A stretch of DNA of 29,766 nucleotides from an uncultured Traorella sp. (GTDB taxonomy: Bacteria; Bacillota_I; Bacilli_A; Erysipelotrichales; Erysipelotrichaceae), in NCBI GenBank assembly GCA_945919165.1, contig CAMEIZ010000004.1, positions 1 to 29,766 on the forward strand. The letters are read 5' to 3'. Below are positions 7,254-16,547 of the stretch, piece after piece. Under the pieces are notes generated by a model, which was given only the letters and a program-made list of their open reading frames with translations, did not search any database and was not told the DNA's origin. The stretch's first letter is position 1. The number at the start of each line of letters is the position of its first letter. The translations under genes and the position numbers were made by a program.

Positions 7254-10193
7254 ATGACATTGAGATTAGGTTTAGATGTTGGAAGTACAACGATCAAAGC
7301 TGTTGTATTAGATGAAAATGACTGCCTTTTATATAAAAGCTATGAACGCCATAAATCATTTGTAAGAGAAATGGCTTATCAAAAAATATGCGAATTGGAA
7401 AATATTTTACAGGGACATGTGATTCAAGTATCTATCAGCGGTTCCGCCGGCCATGGAATTGCTGCTATGACTCATTTGGATCTGATTCAGGAAGTATTTG
7501 CAACGACAAAAGCCGTACGTCACTATAATCCTGAAAGTGATGTCGTCATTGAGTTGGGAGGTGAGGATGCGAAAATAATTTTTCTGAAAGGTGCCCTTGA
7601 AGAAAGAATGAATTCTACCTGTGCCGGTGGCACAGGAGCCTTTATTGATCAAATGGCTTCTTTATTAAATGTTTCACTAGAAGAAATGGATGAGCTTAGT
7701 TTAAAACATGATAAGCTCTATCCTATTGCTTCCCGCTGTGGTGTATTTGCGAAAACCGACATTCAGCCTTTAATCAATCAGGGAGCTGACAAAGCCAACA
7801 TTGCAGCCAGCATCTTTCAGGCAGTAGTTGATCAGACTATTACCACTCTGGCTCAGGGACGAAGAATTGAAGGTAAGGTTCTTTTTCTGGGTGGTCCTCT
7901 TACCTTCAACAAAGGACTGCGTGAACGATTTAAAGTAACCCTTAAGCTGGATGATAAAGATGCTCTCTGTCCTGATTTATCTCCTTATTCTGTTGCTTTA
8001 GGAGCCAGTTTATTTGCAGGATCTCAAAAAAAGACCTATTCTTACGAAAAACTTAAACAGCTGCTGAAAAAATGCAGTGAAGCAAACGTAGTGAATGCTC
8101 ATAGCGAACCATTATTTAAAAATGATAAAGAATACCTGGAATTTAAAAATCGTCATTATCAAGCTAACATTCAAAAAAGAAATCTAAAAAACTATACAGA
8201 TAAAGCTTATTTAGGCATTGATGCTGGAAGTACAACAACTAAAATCGTTCTTTTAAGCGAAGATGATCAGATTCTATTCTCAAATTATTCCAGCAATCAT
8301 GGAAATCCCATTGATGTTGTAAAAGAACAGCTCAACATGATCTATCAAATCAACCCAACTGTAAACATAGCCTCCAGTGCAGTCACCGGATATGGTGAAG
8401 ATTTGATTCAAAAAGGTTTTCATATCGATCACGGTTTAGTTGAAACGATGGCTCATTATACAGCAGCTCGTCACTTTAATCCAAATGTCGATTTTATCAT
8501 TGATATTGGCGGTCAGGATATGAAGTGTTTCAAAATTAAAGATGGAAGAATTGATGATATTATATTAAATGAAGCCTGTTCCAGCGGATGCGGCAGTTTT
8601 CTTGAAACCTTCGCCAATTCATTGGGCTATGACATTGAACAATTTGCTCAACTGGGTTTAGCCAGTCAGCATCCGGTTGACCTTGGCAGCCGATGCACGG
8701 TTTTCATGAATTCTTCAGTGAAAGAAGCTCAGAAAAATGGAGCCAGTGTTGAAGATATATCTGCCGGATTAGCACGAAGTGTTGTAAAAAATGCTCTATA
8801 TAAAGTAATTCGTATTCATGATGTGAGTGAATTGGGAACAAATATCGTTGTCCAAGGCGGTACCTTTTTAAATGATACCGTTCTGAGAAGTTTTGAACAG
8901 GAATTAAACTGTGAAGTCATTCGTCCTAGCATTGCCGGTTTGATGGGAGCTTATGGTGCAGCCTTATATGCAAAAGAAAATGAAAATAAAACAAGTACTC
9001 TTTTAACACTAGCTCAGCTTAAACAGTTTTCTCATCATTCTGTCGCAACCAATTGTCAGGGATGTACCAATCATTGTAATCTCACCATTAATACATTTGA
9101 AGATGGTGTAAAATGCATTGCTGGAAACAAATGTGAAAAACCGGTTACCGGGAAAAAATTCAATTCTGATATTTTCAATGTATATCAATATAAACTAACT
9201 CAATTATATGAATATGCAAACAAAAGCAAACCTTCTTCAAAAGGAAGAATCGGTCTTCCTCTTGTTTTAAACATGTTTGAAAATCTGCCTTTCTGGCATA
9301 CCTTTTTCACAGAATTGGGTTATGAAGTTGTACTCAGTAATAAAAGCAGTAAAGCCTTATACAATTCAGGACAGCATACCATTCCAAGTGATACCGTATG
9401 CTATCCAGCTAAAATCTTTCACGGCCATATTCTCTCCCTATTAGAAAAAAATGTTGAGGCTGTCTTCTATCCGGCTTTAACTTATAATTTTGATGAAGGC
9501 TTAAGTGACAACTGCTACAACTGTCCCGTAGTAGCTTACTATCCTGAAAATATTGCCGCCAACATTGACTTTCACAATACTGCCTTTTATTATCCTTATC
9601 TTTCATTAAACAATCAAAAAGCCTTTGAAATTAAATTCTTTGAATATTTTAAAAAACAAGGCATTCATTTCAAAATGAAAGAAATCCATGAAGCTGCTGA
9701 AAAAGCCTATCATGAATATGATTGCTTCAAATCAAAGATAAAAAACTATGCCGCTCAGGCCATTGACTACGCAAATCAGCATCACTGTCCAATGATCTGC
9801 TTAGCCGGTCGTCCCTATCATATAGATGAAGAAATCAATCATGGCATTTCCAATCTGTTATCCAACTTAGGATGTGTGGTATTAAGTGAAGATTCTCTCT
9901 GTGATGATACGCTTAAAGAAAAACGCCAAGTATTAAATCAGTGGACCTATCACGCACGTCTGTATCAGGCTGCTGAAAAAGTCAGTCAGATGGACCATTG
10001 TGAACTCATCCAGCTGGTTTCTTTTGGCTGTGGGCTTGATTCAATTACCAGTGATGAAATCAAATCTATTCTAAAGGAAAAGGGAAAATACTATACACAG
10101 ATCAAAATCGATGAAATTGATAATCTGGGAGCAGCAAAAATTCGTATTCGATCTCTGCTCTTGGCTATGAAAGAGGGAGGCAATCATGAATAA
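7254..10193 (+). CDS. acyl-CoA dehydratase activase-like protein, two ASKHA ATPase domains (BadF/BcrA/HgdC family)
   Basis: This 979-residue protein has two tandem activase domains. The first (1-255) has the phosphate loop DVGSTTIK (8-15) and the iron-sulfur ligand region around C123 (TCAGGTGAF) and C162. The second (318-575) has DAGSTTTK (323-330), C442 (ACSSGCGSF) and C481. A Cys-rich segment (C601, C604, C608, C621, C627) follows, then a DUF2229-like region from about 660. Archetypal activases use ATP and a bridging [4Fe-4S] cluster to pass electrons to 2-hydroxyacyl-CoA dehydratases. The true substrate of this large fused type is not established. ATG 7254 has AAGGAG upstream. It overlaps the next gene by 8 bp, and the two probably form one complex. 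Confidence 0.85.
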   Translation: MTLRLGLDVGSTTIKAVVLDENDCLLYKSYERHKSFVREMAYQKICELENILQGHVIQVSISGSAGHGIAAMTHLDLIQEVFATTKAVRHYNPESDVVIELGGEDAKIIFLKGALEERMNSTCAGGTGAFIDQMASLLNVSLEEMDELSLKHDKLYPIASRCGVFAKTDIQPLINQGADKANIAASIFQAVVDQTITTLAQGRRIEGKVLFLGGPLTFNKGLRERFKVTLKLDDKDALCPDLSPYSVALGASLFAGSQKKTYSYEKLKQLLKKCSEANVVNAHSEPLFKNDKEYLEFKNRHYQANIQKRNLKNYTDKAYLGIDAGSTTTKIVLLSEDDQILFSNYSSNHGNPIDVVKEQLNMIYQINPTVNIASSAVTGYGEDLIQKGFHIDHGLVETMAHYTAARHFNPNVDFIIDIGGQDMKCFKIKDGRIDDIILNEACSSGCGSFLETFANSLGYDIEQFAQLGLASQHPVDLGSRCTVFMNSSVKEAQKNGASVEDISAGLARSVVKNALYKVIRIHDVSELGTNIVVQGGTFLNDTVLRSFEQELNCEVIRPSIAGLMGAYGAALYAKENENKTSTLLTLAQLKQFSHHSVATNCQGCTNHCNLTINTFEDGVKCIAGNKCEKPVTGKKFNSDIFNVYQYKLTQLYEYANKSKPSSKGRIGLPLVLNMFENLPFWHTFFTELGYEVVLSNKSSKALYNSGQHTIPSDTVCYPAKIFHGHILSLLEKNVEAVFYPALTYNFDEGLSDNCYNCPVVAYYPENIAANIDFHNTAFYYPYLSLNNQKAFEIKFFEYFKKQGIHFKMKEIHEAAEKAYHEYDCFKSKIKNYAAQAIDYANQHHCPMICLAGRPYHIDEEINHGISNLLSNLGCVVLSEDSLCDDTLKEKRQVLNQWTYHARLYQAAEKVSQMDHCELIQLVSFGCGLDSITSDEIKSILKEKGKYYTQIKIDEIDNLGAAKIRIRSLLLAMKEGGNHE

Positions 10194-11418
10194 TCGTGTT
10201 GAATTTACATTGGAAATGAAAAAAACGCACAAAATTCTCATTCCCAATATGCTGCCGATCCATTTTAAAATGTTTGAAGACATTCTGAAAAGCGAAGGAT
10301 ATGATGTTGAATTATTAACATCAACGCATCCTCAAATCGTTGATGAAGGTGTTAAAAATGTACATAACGATACCTGCTATCCGGCTTTACTCGTCATTGG
10401 ACAAATGATTGATGCCTTAAAAAGCGGAAAATATGATCTTGATCATGTTGCTTTGATCATAACCCAGACAGGTGGTGGCTGTCGTGCCAGTAATTATATT
10501 CATTTATTAAGAAAAGCCCTTGCTAATAACAACATGGAACAGATCCCGGTCATTTCATTAAATTTTGCCGGTCTTGAGAAGAATGAGGGATTTCAGCTTT
10601 CACCTAAAATTCTTGTTAAATTGGTGTATACGGTTCTTTATGGGGATATGATCATGTGGATTTCAAATCAGTGTCTCCCCTATGAAAAGCATTTAGGTGA
10701 TACAAAAAGCATGATTGAAAAATGGCAAAAAGAAATATGCAGGCAGCTCCACAGCACACAATTTCTTCACTGTACCAGAAATTATCAAAAAATGTTGAAA
10801 GATTTCTCATCTATTGAACGTATTCATGAAAAAAAGCCAAAGGTCGGCATAGTTGGTGAAATCTATATGAAATACTCTCCTTTGGGCAATAACAATCTGG
10901 AAAAGTTTCTCTTAGAAGAAGGAGCTGAGCCGGTTGTCAGTGGCTTATTGGATTTTGTTCTTTATTGTGCTGAAAATATGATCTTAGATTATAAACTCTA
11001 TTTTATGAATTATTTCACCATGACTCTGGCAAAATTAGCTAAAAGCTATCTCATTCATCATCAAAGAAAAATGATTCGAGCTATTGAAAAAAACAAAGTC
11101 TTCACAAACATGTCTGATTTCAATACGGTCAAAGAAATGGCCAATGGCTATATTTCGAAAGGGGTCAAAATGGGAGAAGGATGGCTTTTGACCAGTGAAA
11201 TCATGGATCTGATTCATTTGGGCGTCAACAATATCATTTGTACTCAACCGTTTGGCTGTCTGCCCAATCACATTGTCGCAAAAGGCATGATGCGTAAAAT
11301 TAAGGATCACTATCCTCAATCAAATATTGTGGCCATTGACTATGATCCCAGCGCTTCTCACATCAATCAGGAAAATCGCATTAAACTCATGCTGTCAAAT
11401 GCCACTCAATCAATTTAA
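10186..11418 (+). CDS. 2-hydroxyacyl-CoA dehydratase-like / CoA-activase C-terminal partner protein
   Basis: This 410-residue protein has Cys-containing segments such as NDTCYPALL (about residue 65) and QTGGGCRASNY (about 100), resembling the C-terminal dehydratase-like part (COG3581 type) of the very large activase proteins in Bacillota. The start ATG 10186 overlaps the upstream gene by 8 bp (ATGAATAA), with GGGAGG about 6 nt before it, so translation is coupled. In many relatives the two parts are one polypeptide of about 1,400 residues. Here they are separate genes with an intact junction and ribosome binding site, not a recent frameshift. It is followed directly by a terminator. Confidence 0.8.
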   Translation: MNNRVEFTLEMKKTHKILIPNMLPIHFKMFEDILKSEGYDVELLTSTHPQIVDEGVKNVHNDTCYPALLVIGQMIDALKSGKYDLDHVALIITQTGGGCRASNYIHLLRKALANNNMEQIPVISLNFAGLEKNEGFQLSPKILVKLVYTVLYGDMIMWISNQCLPYEKHLGDTKSMIEKWQKEICRQLHSTQFLHCTRNYQKMLKDFSSIERIHEKKPKVGIVGEIYMKYSPLGNNNLEKFLLEEGAEPVVSGLLDFVLYCAENMILDYKLYFMNYFTMTLAKLAKSYLIHHQRKMIRAIEKNKVFTNMSDFNTVKEMANGYISKGVKMGEGWLLTSEIMDLIHLGVNNIICTQPFGCLPNHIVAKGMMRKIKDHYPQSNIVAIDYDPSASHINQENRIKLMLSNATQSI

Positions 11419-11437
11419 GAGCTTTGTGCTCTTTTTT
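11417..11437 (+). terminator. intrinsic terminator after the dehydratase-like gene
   Basis: The stem AAGAGC (11417-11422) / GCTCTT (11428-11433) with loop TTTGT is followed by a T-run to 11437. It overlaps the TAA stop codon. Confidence 0.75.
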
Positions 11438-11486
11438 AATGTAAATTATTTTCATGTTCATATCGTTTTTTTTTCACTTTGAGTTA

Positions 11487-11495
11487 TGTTATAAT
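11487..11495 (+). promoter_or_regulatory. extended -10 promoter of nrdDG
   Basis: TGTTATAAT is a perfect extended -10 (TGn-TATAAT) 36 bp before the nrdD start. No good -35 is seen upstream, where there is a T-tract. I could not find a recognisable NrdR box pair in this region. Confidence 0.65.
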
Positions 11496-11531
11496 GCAAG
11501 CAGAACGATTTTAAGTGAAAGGTTGATGAAT

Positions 11532-13712
11532 ATGAAAATTATTAAGCGCAACGGAACTGAGGTACAATTCGATGCGTCCAAAATTTATGCGGCTATTGAA
11601 AAAGCCAATAATGAAGTCGTTGAAACAGAGCGTTTAAGCGCTGAAGACATTGATAATCTGACCAATAATGTAAAATATCAATGTGAAAAAATGAATCGTG
11701 CTTTAGGGGTAGAAGAAATTCAGAATCTGGTGGAAAATGAAATCATGAAGCTGAATGCTTTTACTGTTGCGCGAAAATATATTACCTATCGTTATAAAAG
11801 AGCTTTAGTTCGTAAAGCAAATACGACAGATGAACAGATTTTGAGTCTGATTGAATGTGCAAATGAAGAAGTCAAGCAAGAGAATTCCAATAAAAATCCA
11901 ACTGTTAACAGTGTACAGCGCGACTACATGGCTGGTGAAGTGAGCAAAGATATTACCAAACGACTCTTACTTCCTGAGGAAATTGTCAAAGCTCATGAGG
12001 AAGGTATTATCCATTTCCATGACTCAGATTATTTTGCTCAGCATATGCATAACTGCTGTTTGGTTAATTTGGAAGATATGCTGCAAAATGGTACAGTAAT
12101 CAGCGAAACAATGATTGAACGGCCAAAGAGCTTTTCAACAGCCTGCAATATCGCTACACAGATTATTGCTCAGGTAGCCAGTTCTCAATATGGCGGGCAA
12201 AGTATTTCTCTTTCTCATTTAGCACCGTTTGTCAATGTCAGTCGTCAGAAATTCATTAAAGAAGTTGCAAAGGAAATGAAGGATGAACATGTTGAAGTGA
12301 GCGAAGAACAGATCCGTCAGCTAGCTGAAGCCCGTGTCAGAAATGAAATTAAGCGCGGAGTTCAAACGATTCAGTATCAGGTCATAACCTTAATGACCAC
12401 GAATGGTCAAGCTCCTTTTGTTACTGTATTTATGTATCTAAATGAAGTTGAAGATGGACAGACTAAAGATGATTTAGCGATGATCATTGAAGAAACGCTG
12501 AATCAGCGTATTCAGGGAGTTAAAAATGAAAAAGGTGTTTATGTCACACCTGCTTTTCCAAAACTGATCTATGTTTTAGAAGAAGACAATATCACAAAAG
12601 ATGGAAAATACTGGTATCTGACAGAACTGGCTGCCAAATGTACAGCTAAGAGAATGGTACCGGACTACATTTCAGAAAAAATTATGAAACAGCTGAAGGT
12701 CGATAAAAACGGTGATGGACAGTGTTATCCATGTATGGGATGTCGAAGCTTCTTAACACCTTATGTCGATCCTCAGACAAATAAACCAAAATATTATGGA
12801 CGTTTTAATCAGGGAGTTGTGACAATCAACCTGGTTGATGTTGCCTGCTCATCCAAGGGTGACTTAAAGAAATTCTGGCAGATTTTTGATGAAAGACTGG
12901 ATCTTTGTTATCGAGCTCTTATGTGCCGTCATGAAAGATTGAAAGGTACTCCTAGTGATGTTGCGCCAATTCTTTGGCAGTATGGTGCTTTGGCCCGATT
13001 AAAAAAAGGTGAAAAAATCGATTCTTTATTAATGAATGGATATTCGACCATATCTTTAGGTTATGCCGGATTATGCGAATGTGTTCGCTATATGAAAGGA
13101 GTCAGTCATACTGATCCGAGTGCAACTGACTTTGCACTTGAAGTCATGCAGCATTTAAATGATAAATGTGCTGAATGGAAAGCCAAAGAACATATTGATT
13201 TTTCCGTTTATGGAACTCCAATAGAATCTACTACATATAAATTTGCGAAATGCTTGCAGAAACGATTTGGAAAAATACCGGGTGTAACGGATAAAAACTA
13301 TATAACCAACAGTTATCATATTCATGTAACAGAAGACATTGATGCATTCAGTAAACTGACTTTTGAAGCTCAATTTCAAAGACTCTCTCCAGGTGGCGCT
13401 ATCAGTTATGTTGAAGTACCAAACATGCAGGATAACCTTGATGCTGTCTTAGCTGTCATGAAACACATTTATGAGAATATCATGTATGCTGAACTGAATA
13501 CAAAGAGTGATTACTGTATGGTCTGCGGATATGACGGTGAGATTGAAATCAAAGAAGACAAAGATGGAAAACTGATCTGGAAATGTCCTTGCTGCGGAAA
13601 CACTGATCAAGATAAAATGAGTGTTGCCAGACGTACATGTGGTTATATCGGTACACAATTCTGGAATCAGGGAAGAACACAGGAAATCAAAGAGCGTGTC
13701 CTGCACTTATAA
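11532..13712 (+). CDS. nrdD: anaerobic (class III) ribonucleoside-triphosphate reductase
   Basis: NrdD is the glycyl-radical enzyme that makes deoxyribonucleotides from NTPs without oxygen. The 726-residue form chosen starts at ATG 11532 (MKIIKRNGTEV), 9 nt after AAAGG; the ATG at 11526 would be only 3 nt from it and 11454 is unsupported. An ATP-cone regulatory domain occupies about 1-95. The catalytic barrel follows, with the Cys-rich loop CYPCMGCRSF mid-protein. C-terminal zinc ligands are C662/C665 and C685/C688, and the glycyl-radical loop RRTCGYIG has the radical Gly at about 704. The length is normal. nrdG follows after 2 nt. Confidence 0.96.
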   Translation: MKIIKRNGTEVQFDASKIYAAIEKANNEVVETERLSAEDIDNLTNNVKYQCEKMNRALGVEEIQNLVENEIMKLNAFTVARKYITYRYKRALVRKANTTDEQILSLIECANEEVKQENSNKNPTVNSVQRDYMAGEVSKDITKRLLLPEEIVKAHEEGIIHFHDSDYFAQHMHNCCLVNLEDMLQNGTVISETMIERPKSFSTACNIATQIIAQVASSQYGGQSISLSHLAPFVNVSRQKFIKEVAKEMKDEHVEVSEEQIRQLAEARVRNEIKRGVQTIQYQVITLMTTNGQAPFVTVFMYLNEVEDGQTKDDLAMIIEETLNQRIQGVKNEKGVYVTPAFPKLIYVLEEDNITKDGKYWYLTELAAKCTAKRMVPDYISEKIMKQLKVDKNGDGQCYPCMGCRSFLTPYVDPQTNKPKYYGRFNQGVVTINLVDVACSSKGDLKKFWQIFDERLDLCYRALMCRHERLKGTPSDVAPILWQYGALARLKKGEKIDSLLMNGYSTISLGYAGLCECVRYMKGVSHTDPSATDFALEVMQHLNDKCAEWKAKEHIDFSVYGTPIESTTYKFAKCLQKRFGKIPGVTDKNYITNSYHIHVTEDIDAFSKLTFEAQFQRLSPGGAISYVEVPNMQDNLDAVLAVMKHIYENIMYAELNTKSDYCMVCGYDGEIEIKEDKDGKLIWKCPCCGNTDQDKMSVARRTCGYIGTQFWNQGRTQEIKERVLHL

Positions 13713-13714
13713 TC

Positions 13715-14248
13715 ATGAATTACGCAGCGATTAAAAAATTTGATATTGCAAATGGAACCGGTGTACGCGTCTCACTCTTTGTTTCGGGATGCACTCATCA
13801 TTGTAAAGATTGTTTTAATGAACAGGCATGGGATTTTAACTATGGAGAAGAATTCAATGAAGATGTTATGAATGACATCCTTCAGGCACTCAGTCTTGAT
13901 CCGATTTCCGGTTTAAGTCTATTGGGAGGAGAACCCATGGAACCTGACAATCAGATTGGCTTACTTCCCCTGTTAAGAAAATTTCATGATGCTTTTCCTA
14001 ATAAAGATGTATGGTGTTATACTGGATATTTATTCGAAGATCTGATCGAAAGCGGAAAAGTACACACACAAGTCACAGATGAGCTGTTAAGCTATATTGA
14101 TATTTTAGTGGACGGTCCCTTTGTGGCAGAAAAGAAAAACATTCGTCTACAATTCCGCGGATCGGAAAATCAGCGAATCATTGATGTTCAAAACTCACTA
14201 AAAAATAAAAGAATTATCCTGTGGGATAAACTTATAGAAGGACGCTAA
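13715..14248 (+). CDS. nrdG: anaerobic ribonucleotide reductase activating protein (radical SAM)
   Basis: NrdG is the S-adenosylmethionine radical enzyme that installs the glycyl radical on NrdD. The 177-residue protein has the CxxxCxxC [4Fe-4S] motif CTHHCKDC at C26, C30, C33, the N-terminal signature NGTGVRVSLFVSGC, and LLGGEP near residue 70. The start ATG 13715 is 2 nt after the nrdD stop. No Shine-Dalgarno sequence is visible, so translation probably depends on coupling to nrdD. A longer in-frame reading from 13637 lies within nrdD and lacks family similarity. Confidence 0.95.
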   Translation: MNYAAIKKFDIANGTGVRVSLFVSGCTHHCKDCFNEQAWDFNYGEEFNEDVMNDILQALSLDPISGLSLLGGEPMEPDNQIGLLPLLRKFHDAFPNKDVWCYTGYLFEDLIESGKVHTQVTDELLSYIDILVDGPFVAEKKNIRLQFRGSENQRIIDVQNSLKNKRIILWDKLIEGR

Positions 14249-14255
14249 TTCAAAT

Positions 14256-14297
14256 AAAAAGACCTGTTTGTCAATGACAAACAGATCTTTTTTTATT
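14256..14297. terminator. bidirectional terminator between nrdG and nfnB
   Basis: CTGTTTGTC (14264-14272) pairs with GACAAACAG (14276-14284) around the loop AAT. The stem is extended by an A-run before and a T-run after it, so it can act for both converging transcripts. Confidence 0.85.
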
Positions 14298-15678
14298 GAT
14301 TAAGATTTGAAATATATTCATGGATGCTCTGGGCACATTTTTTACCTGCTCCCATCGCCTGAATGACTGTAGCAGCACCACTGACCGCATCTCCTCCGGC
14401 AAATACACCTTTTCGTGTTGTCATACCTTTTTCATCAACAATCAGACATCCCTTTGGATTTGTTTCAAGTCCCTTTGTCGTAGAACGAATTAAAGGATTA
14501 GGTGAAGTACCAATTGCCATGATGACACAGTCACATGTTATTTCAAACTCACTGTTTTCTTTTACAACTGGTCTTCTTCTTCCGGAAGCATCTGCTTCCC
14601 CCAATTCCATTTCAACACATTCGATACTGCTCACCCAGCCATCATGACCAAACAGTCTTGTTGGATTTGTTAACAGCTTGAATTCTACGCCTTCTTCCAT
14701 GGCATGTTCAACTTCTTCTCTTCTGGCAGGCAATTCTTCCATACCTCTTCGATAGACGATTGTAACTTCTGCCCCCAGTCGTCGAGCACTTCTGGCAGCA
14801 TCCATGGCCACATTTCCGCCTCCAACAACAACACATTTTTTCGCTCTATAAATAGGCGTATCACTGTTTTCATCATAAGCCTTCATCAAATTAAAACGAG
14901 TCAGATATTCATTAGCAGAGAATACACCCTTTAGGTTTTCACCTTCAAGACCCATAAAATTAGGCAGACCGGCACCACTTCCAACAAAAACAGCTTCAAA
15001 GCCTTCTTCAAACAATTCATCAATTGTTTCACTGCGTCCAATCACACTGTCACATTCAATATGAACACCTAACTGTCTAAGTGAATCTACTTCATGTTCC
15101 ACAATCTTCTTTGGCAATCTGAACTCAGGAATTCCATATACCAAAACTCCTCCTGCCACATGCAAAGCTTCAAAAACAGTTACCTCATAGCCCAGCTTCG
15201 CCAAATCACCGGCACAAGTCAAACCACTAGGTCCGGCACCAACAATCGCTACCTTATGCCCATTCAAAACAGGCTTTACATTTTCTTCCTGCAGATTTTC
15301 TCTTGCCCAGTCAGCAACAAAACGTTCTAAACGACCAATGCCAACACTTTCTCCTTTTATAGCTCGAACACAATATTTCTCACATTGGTTTTCCTGAGGA
15401 CAAACCCTTCCACATACTGCCGGCAATGAACTGGTCTTCTTAATAATATGATAAGCTTCTTTAAAGTTACCATTTTTCACTTCTTCAATGAAATCCGGTA
15501 TATGAATGGAAACCGGACATCCCTGCATACACGGCTTATGCTTGCAGTGCAGACATCGTTCTGCCTCCTCCATTGCCATTTCTTTGGTATAGCCAAGTGC
15601 AACTTCCTCAATATTATGAGAACGCACTTCTTTTGGCTGAAGGGGCATTTCACAGCGTTTAACATTCATATTAGGCAT
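14293..15678 (-). CDS. nfnB: NfnB / GltA-like NADPH-binding flavoprotein subunit
   Basis: This 461-residue protein resembles the small subunit of glutamate synthase. It has two N-terminal [4Fe-4S] cysteine sets (C42, C45, C50, C54 and C89, C93, C99, C103), the FAD-binding VGAGPSG (146-152) and the NADPH-binding VGGGNVAMDAAR (285-296). No glutamate synthase large subunit is nearby. Instead the gene overlaps nfnA by 8 bp, which marks it as NfnB of the electron-bifurcating NADH-dependent reduced ferredoxin:NADP+ oxidoreductase. ATG 15678 is preceded by AGGAGG located inside the end of nfnA. The 3' end meets the terminator shared with nrdG. Confidence 0.9.
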   Translation of the reverse strand: MPNMNVKRCEMPLQPKEVRSHNIEEVALGYTKEMAMEEAERCLHCKHKPCMQGCPVSIHIPDFIEEVKNGNFKEAYHIIKKTSSLPAVCGRVCPQENQCEKYCVRAIKGESVGIGRLERFVADWARENLQEENVKPVLNGHKVAIVGAGPSGLTCAGDLAKLGYEVTVFEALHVAGGVLVYGIPEFRLPKKIVEHEVDSLRQLGVHIECDSVIGRSETIDELFEEGFEAVFVGSGAGLPNFMGLEGENLKGVFSANEYLTRFNLMKAYDENSDTPIYRAKKCVVVGGGNVAMDAARSARRLGAEVTIVYRRGMEELPARREEVEHAMEEGVEFKLLTNPTRLFGHDGWVSSIECVEMELGEADASGRRRPVVKENSEFEITCDCVIMAIGTSPNPLIRSTTKGLETNPKGCLIVDEKGMTTRKGVFAGGDAVSGAATVIQAMGAGKKCAQSIHEYISNLNQ

Positions 15679-16528
15679 GGTCTTCCTCCTTTTTCAAAAG
15701 ATTACAGCAAGTTTCATAAGCGTGATGTTCAAATTCACGATATTGGGTATTACGTGCCATAGCTTCATCAAAATCCACTTCATGTCCATCAAAATCAGGA
15801 CCATCTACACAGGCAAACTTCATTTTTCCGCCAACTTTCAATCGGCATCCACCACACATTCCTGTTCCATCAATCATGATTGGATTCATGGAAACGATTG
15901 TTTTTACACCATATTCCTTTGTCAACTGACAAACAAACTTCATCATTACAAGAGGTCCGATAGCAATTACTTCATCAAAGCTTTCATTTTCCAGCAAATT
16001 CCTTAAACAATCCGTTACAAGTCCTTTCTGACCAACACTGCCATCATCACTCATCATATAGAATCGATCAGAAACCTGTTGAAATTCATTCTCCAAAATA
16101 ACCAGCTCTTTATTTCGAAAGCCGGCAATCGTAACTACTTCACTTCCTTGAATCTTTAGTGCTTTAGCTGTTGGATAAGCAATGGCACAGCCAACTCCTC
16201 CCCCAATAACACATACTTTCTTTAATCCTTCAATTTCACTTGGCTTTCCCAAAGGGCCTACAAAATCATAAATCATATCATTCACCTGAAGTTCATTCAG
16301 TTTCTTCGTAGTAGCACCCACAATCTGAAAAATGATCGTAACAGTATGTCGAATGGGATCTGTATCCGCAATTGTCAGCGGAATTCTCTCTCCGTTCGCA
16401 TCCACACGAAGAATAATAAACTGACCAGCTTTTGCTTTTATTGATATTTTTTCATGTTCAACGACCATTTTTGTTACAGTTGGATTTAAACATTCTTGTT
16501 CTACTATTCTTACCGTAAGCAGCTCCAT
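15671..16528 (-). CDS. nfnA: NfnA / PyrK-like ferredoxin-NAD(P)+ reductase subunit
   Basis: This 285-residue protein is of the sulfide dehydrogenase/dihydroorotate dehydrogenase electron-transfer family. The FAD-binding motif RIPLTIAD is at 48-55, the NAD-binding GGGVGCAIAYP at 109-119, and the [2Fe-2S] ligands C225, C228 and C240 follow DGTGM. NfnA takes NADH electrons and works with NfnB to bifurcate between NADPH and ferredoxin in the cytoplasm. There is no Shine-Dalgarno before ATG 16528, but TGGTACAAT (extended -10) lies 10 nt upstream, so the transcript may have almost no leader. It lies 19 bp downstream of the YgjP gene. Confidence 0.9.
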   Translation of the reverse strand: MELLTVRIVEQECLNPTVTKMVVEHEKISIKAKAGQFIILRVDANGERIPLTIADTDPIRHTVTIIFQIVGATTKKLNELQVNDMIYDFVGPLGKPSEIEGLKKVCVIGGGVGCAIAYPTAKALKIQGSEVVTIAGFRNKELVILENEFQQVSDRFYMMSDDGSVGQKGLVTDCLRNLLENESFDEVIAIGPLVMMKFVCQLTKEYGVKTIVSMNPIMIDGTGMCGGCRLKVGGKMKFACVDGPDFDGHEVDFDEAMARNTQYREFEHHAYETCCNLLKKEEDHA

Positions 16529-16538
16529 TTTTTTTACT

Positions 16539-16547
16539 ATTGTACCA
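16539..16547 (-). promoter_or_regulatory. putative extended -10 promoter of nfnAB
   Basis: On the minus strand TGGTACAAT (16539-16547) is a TGn-TACAAT element, with the -10 hexamer at 16539-16544 ending 10 nt before the nfnA ATG. The -35 is poor (TTCACG, 18 bp upstream). Confidence 0.45.

Noticed and set aside
13637..13714. Longer N-terminus of NrdG
   Set aside because: The extra residues are encoded inside nrdD, and the NrdG family starts near MNYAAIKKF. The start at 13715 was chosen.
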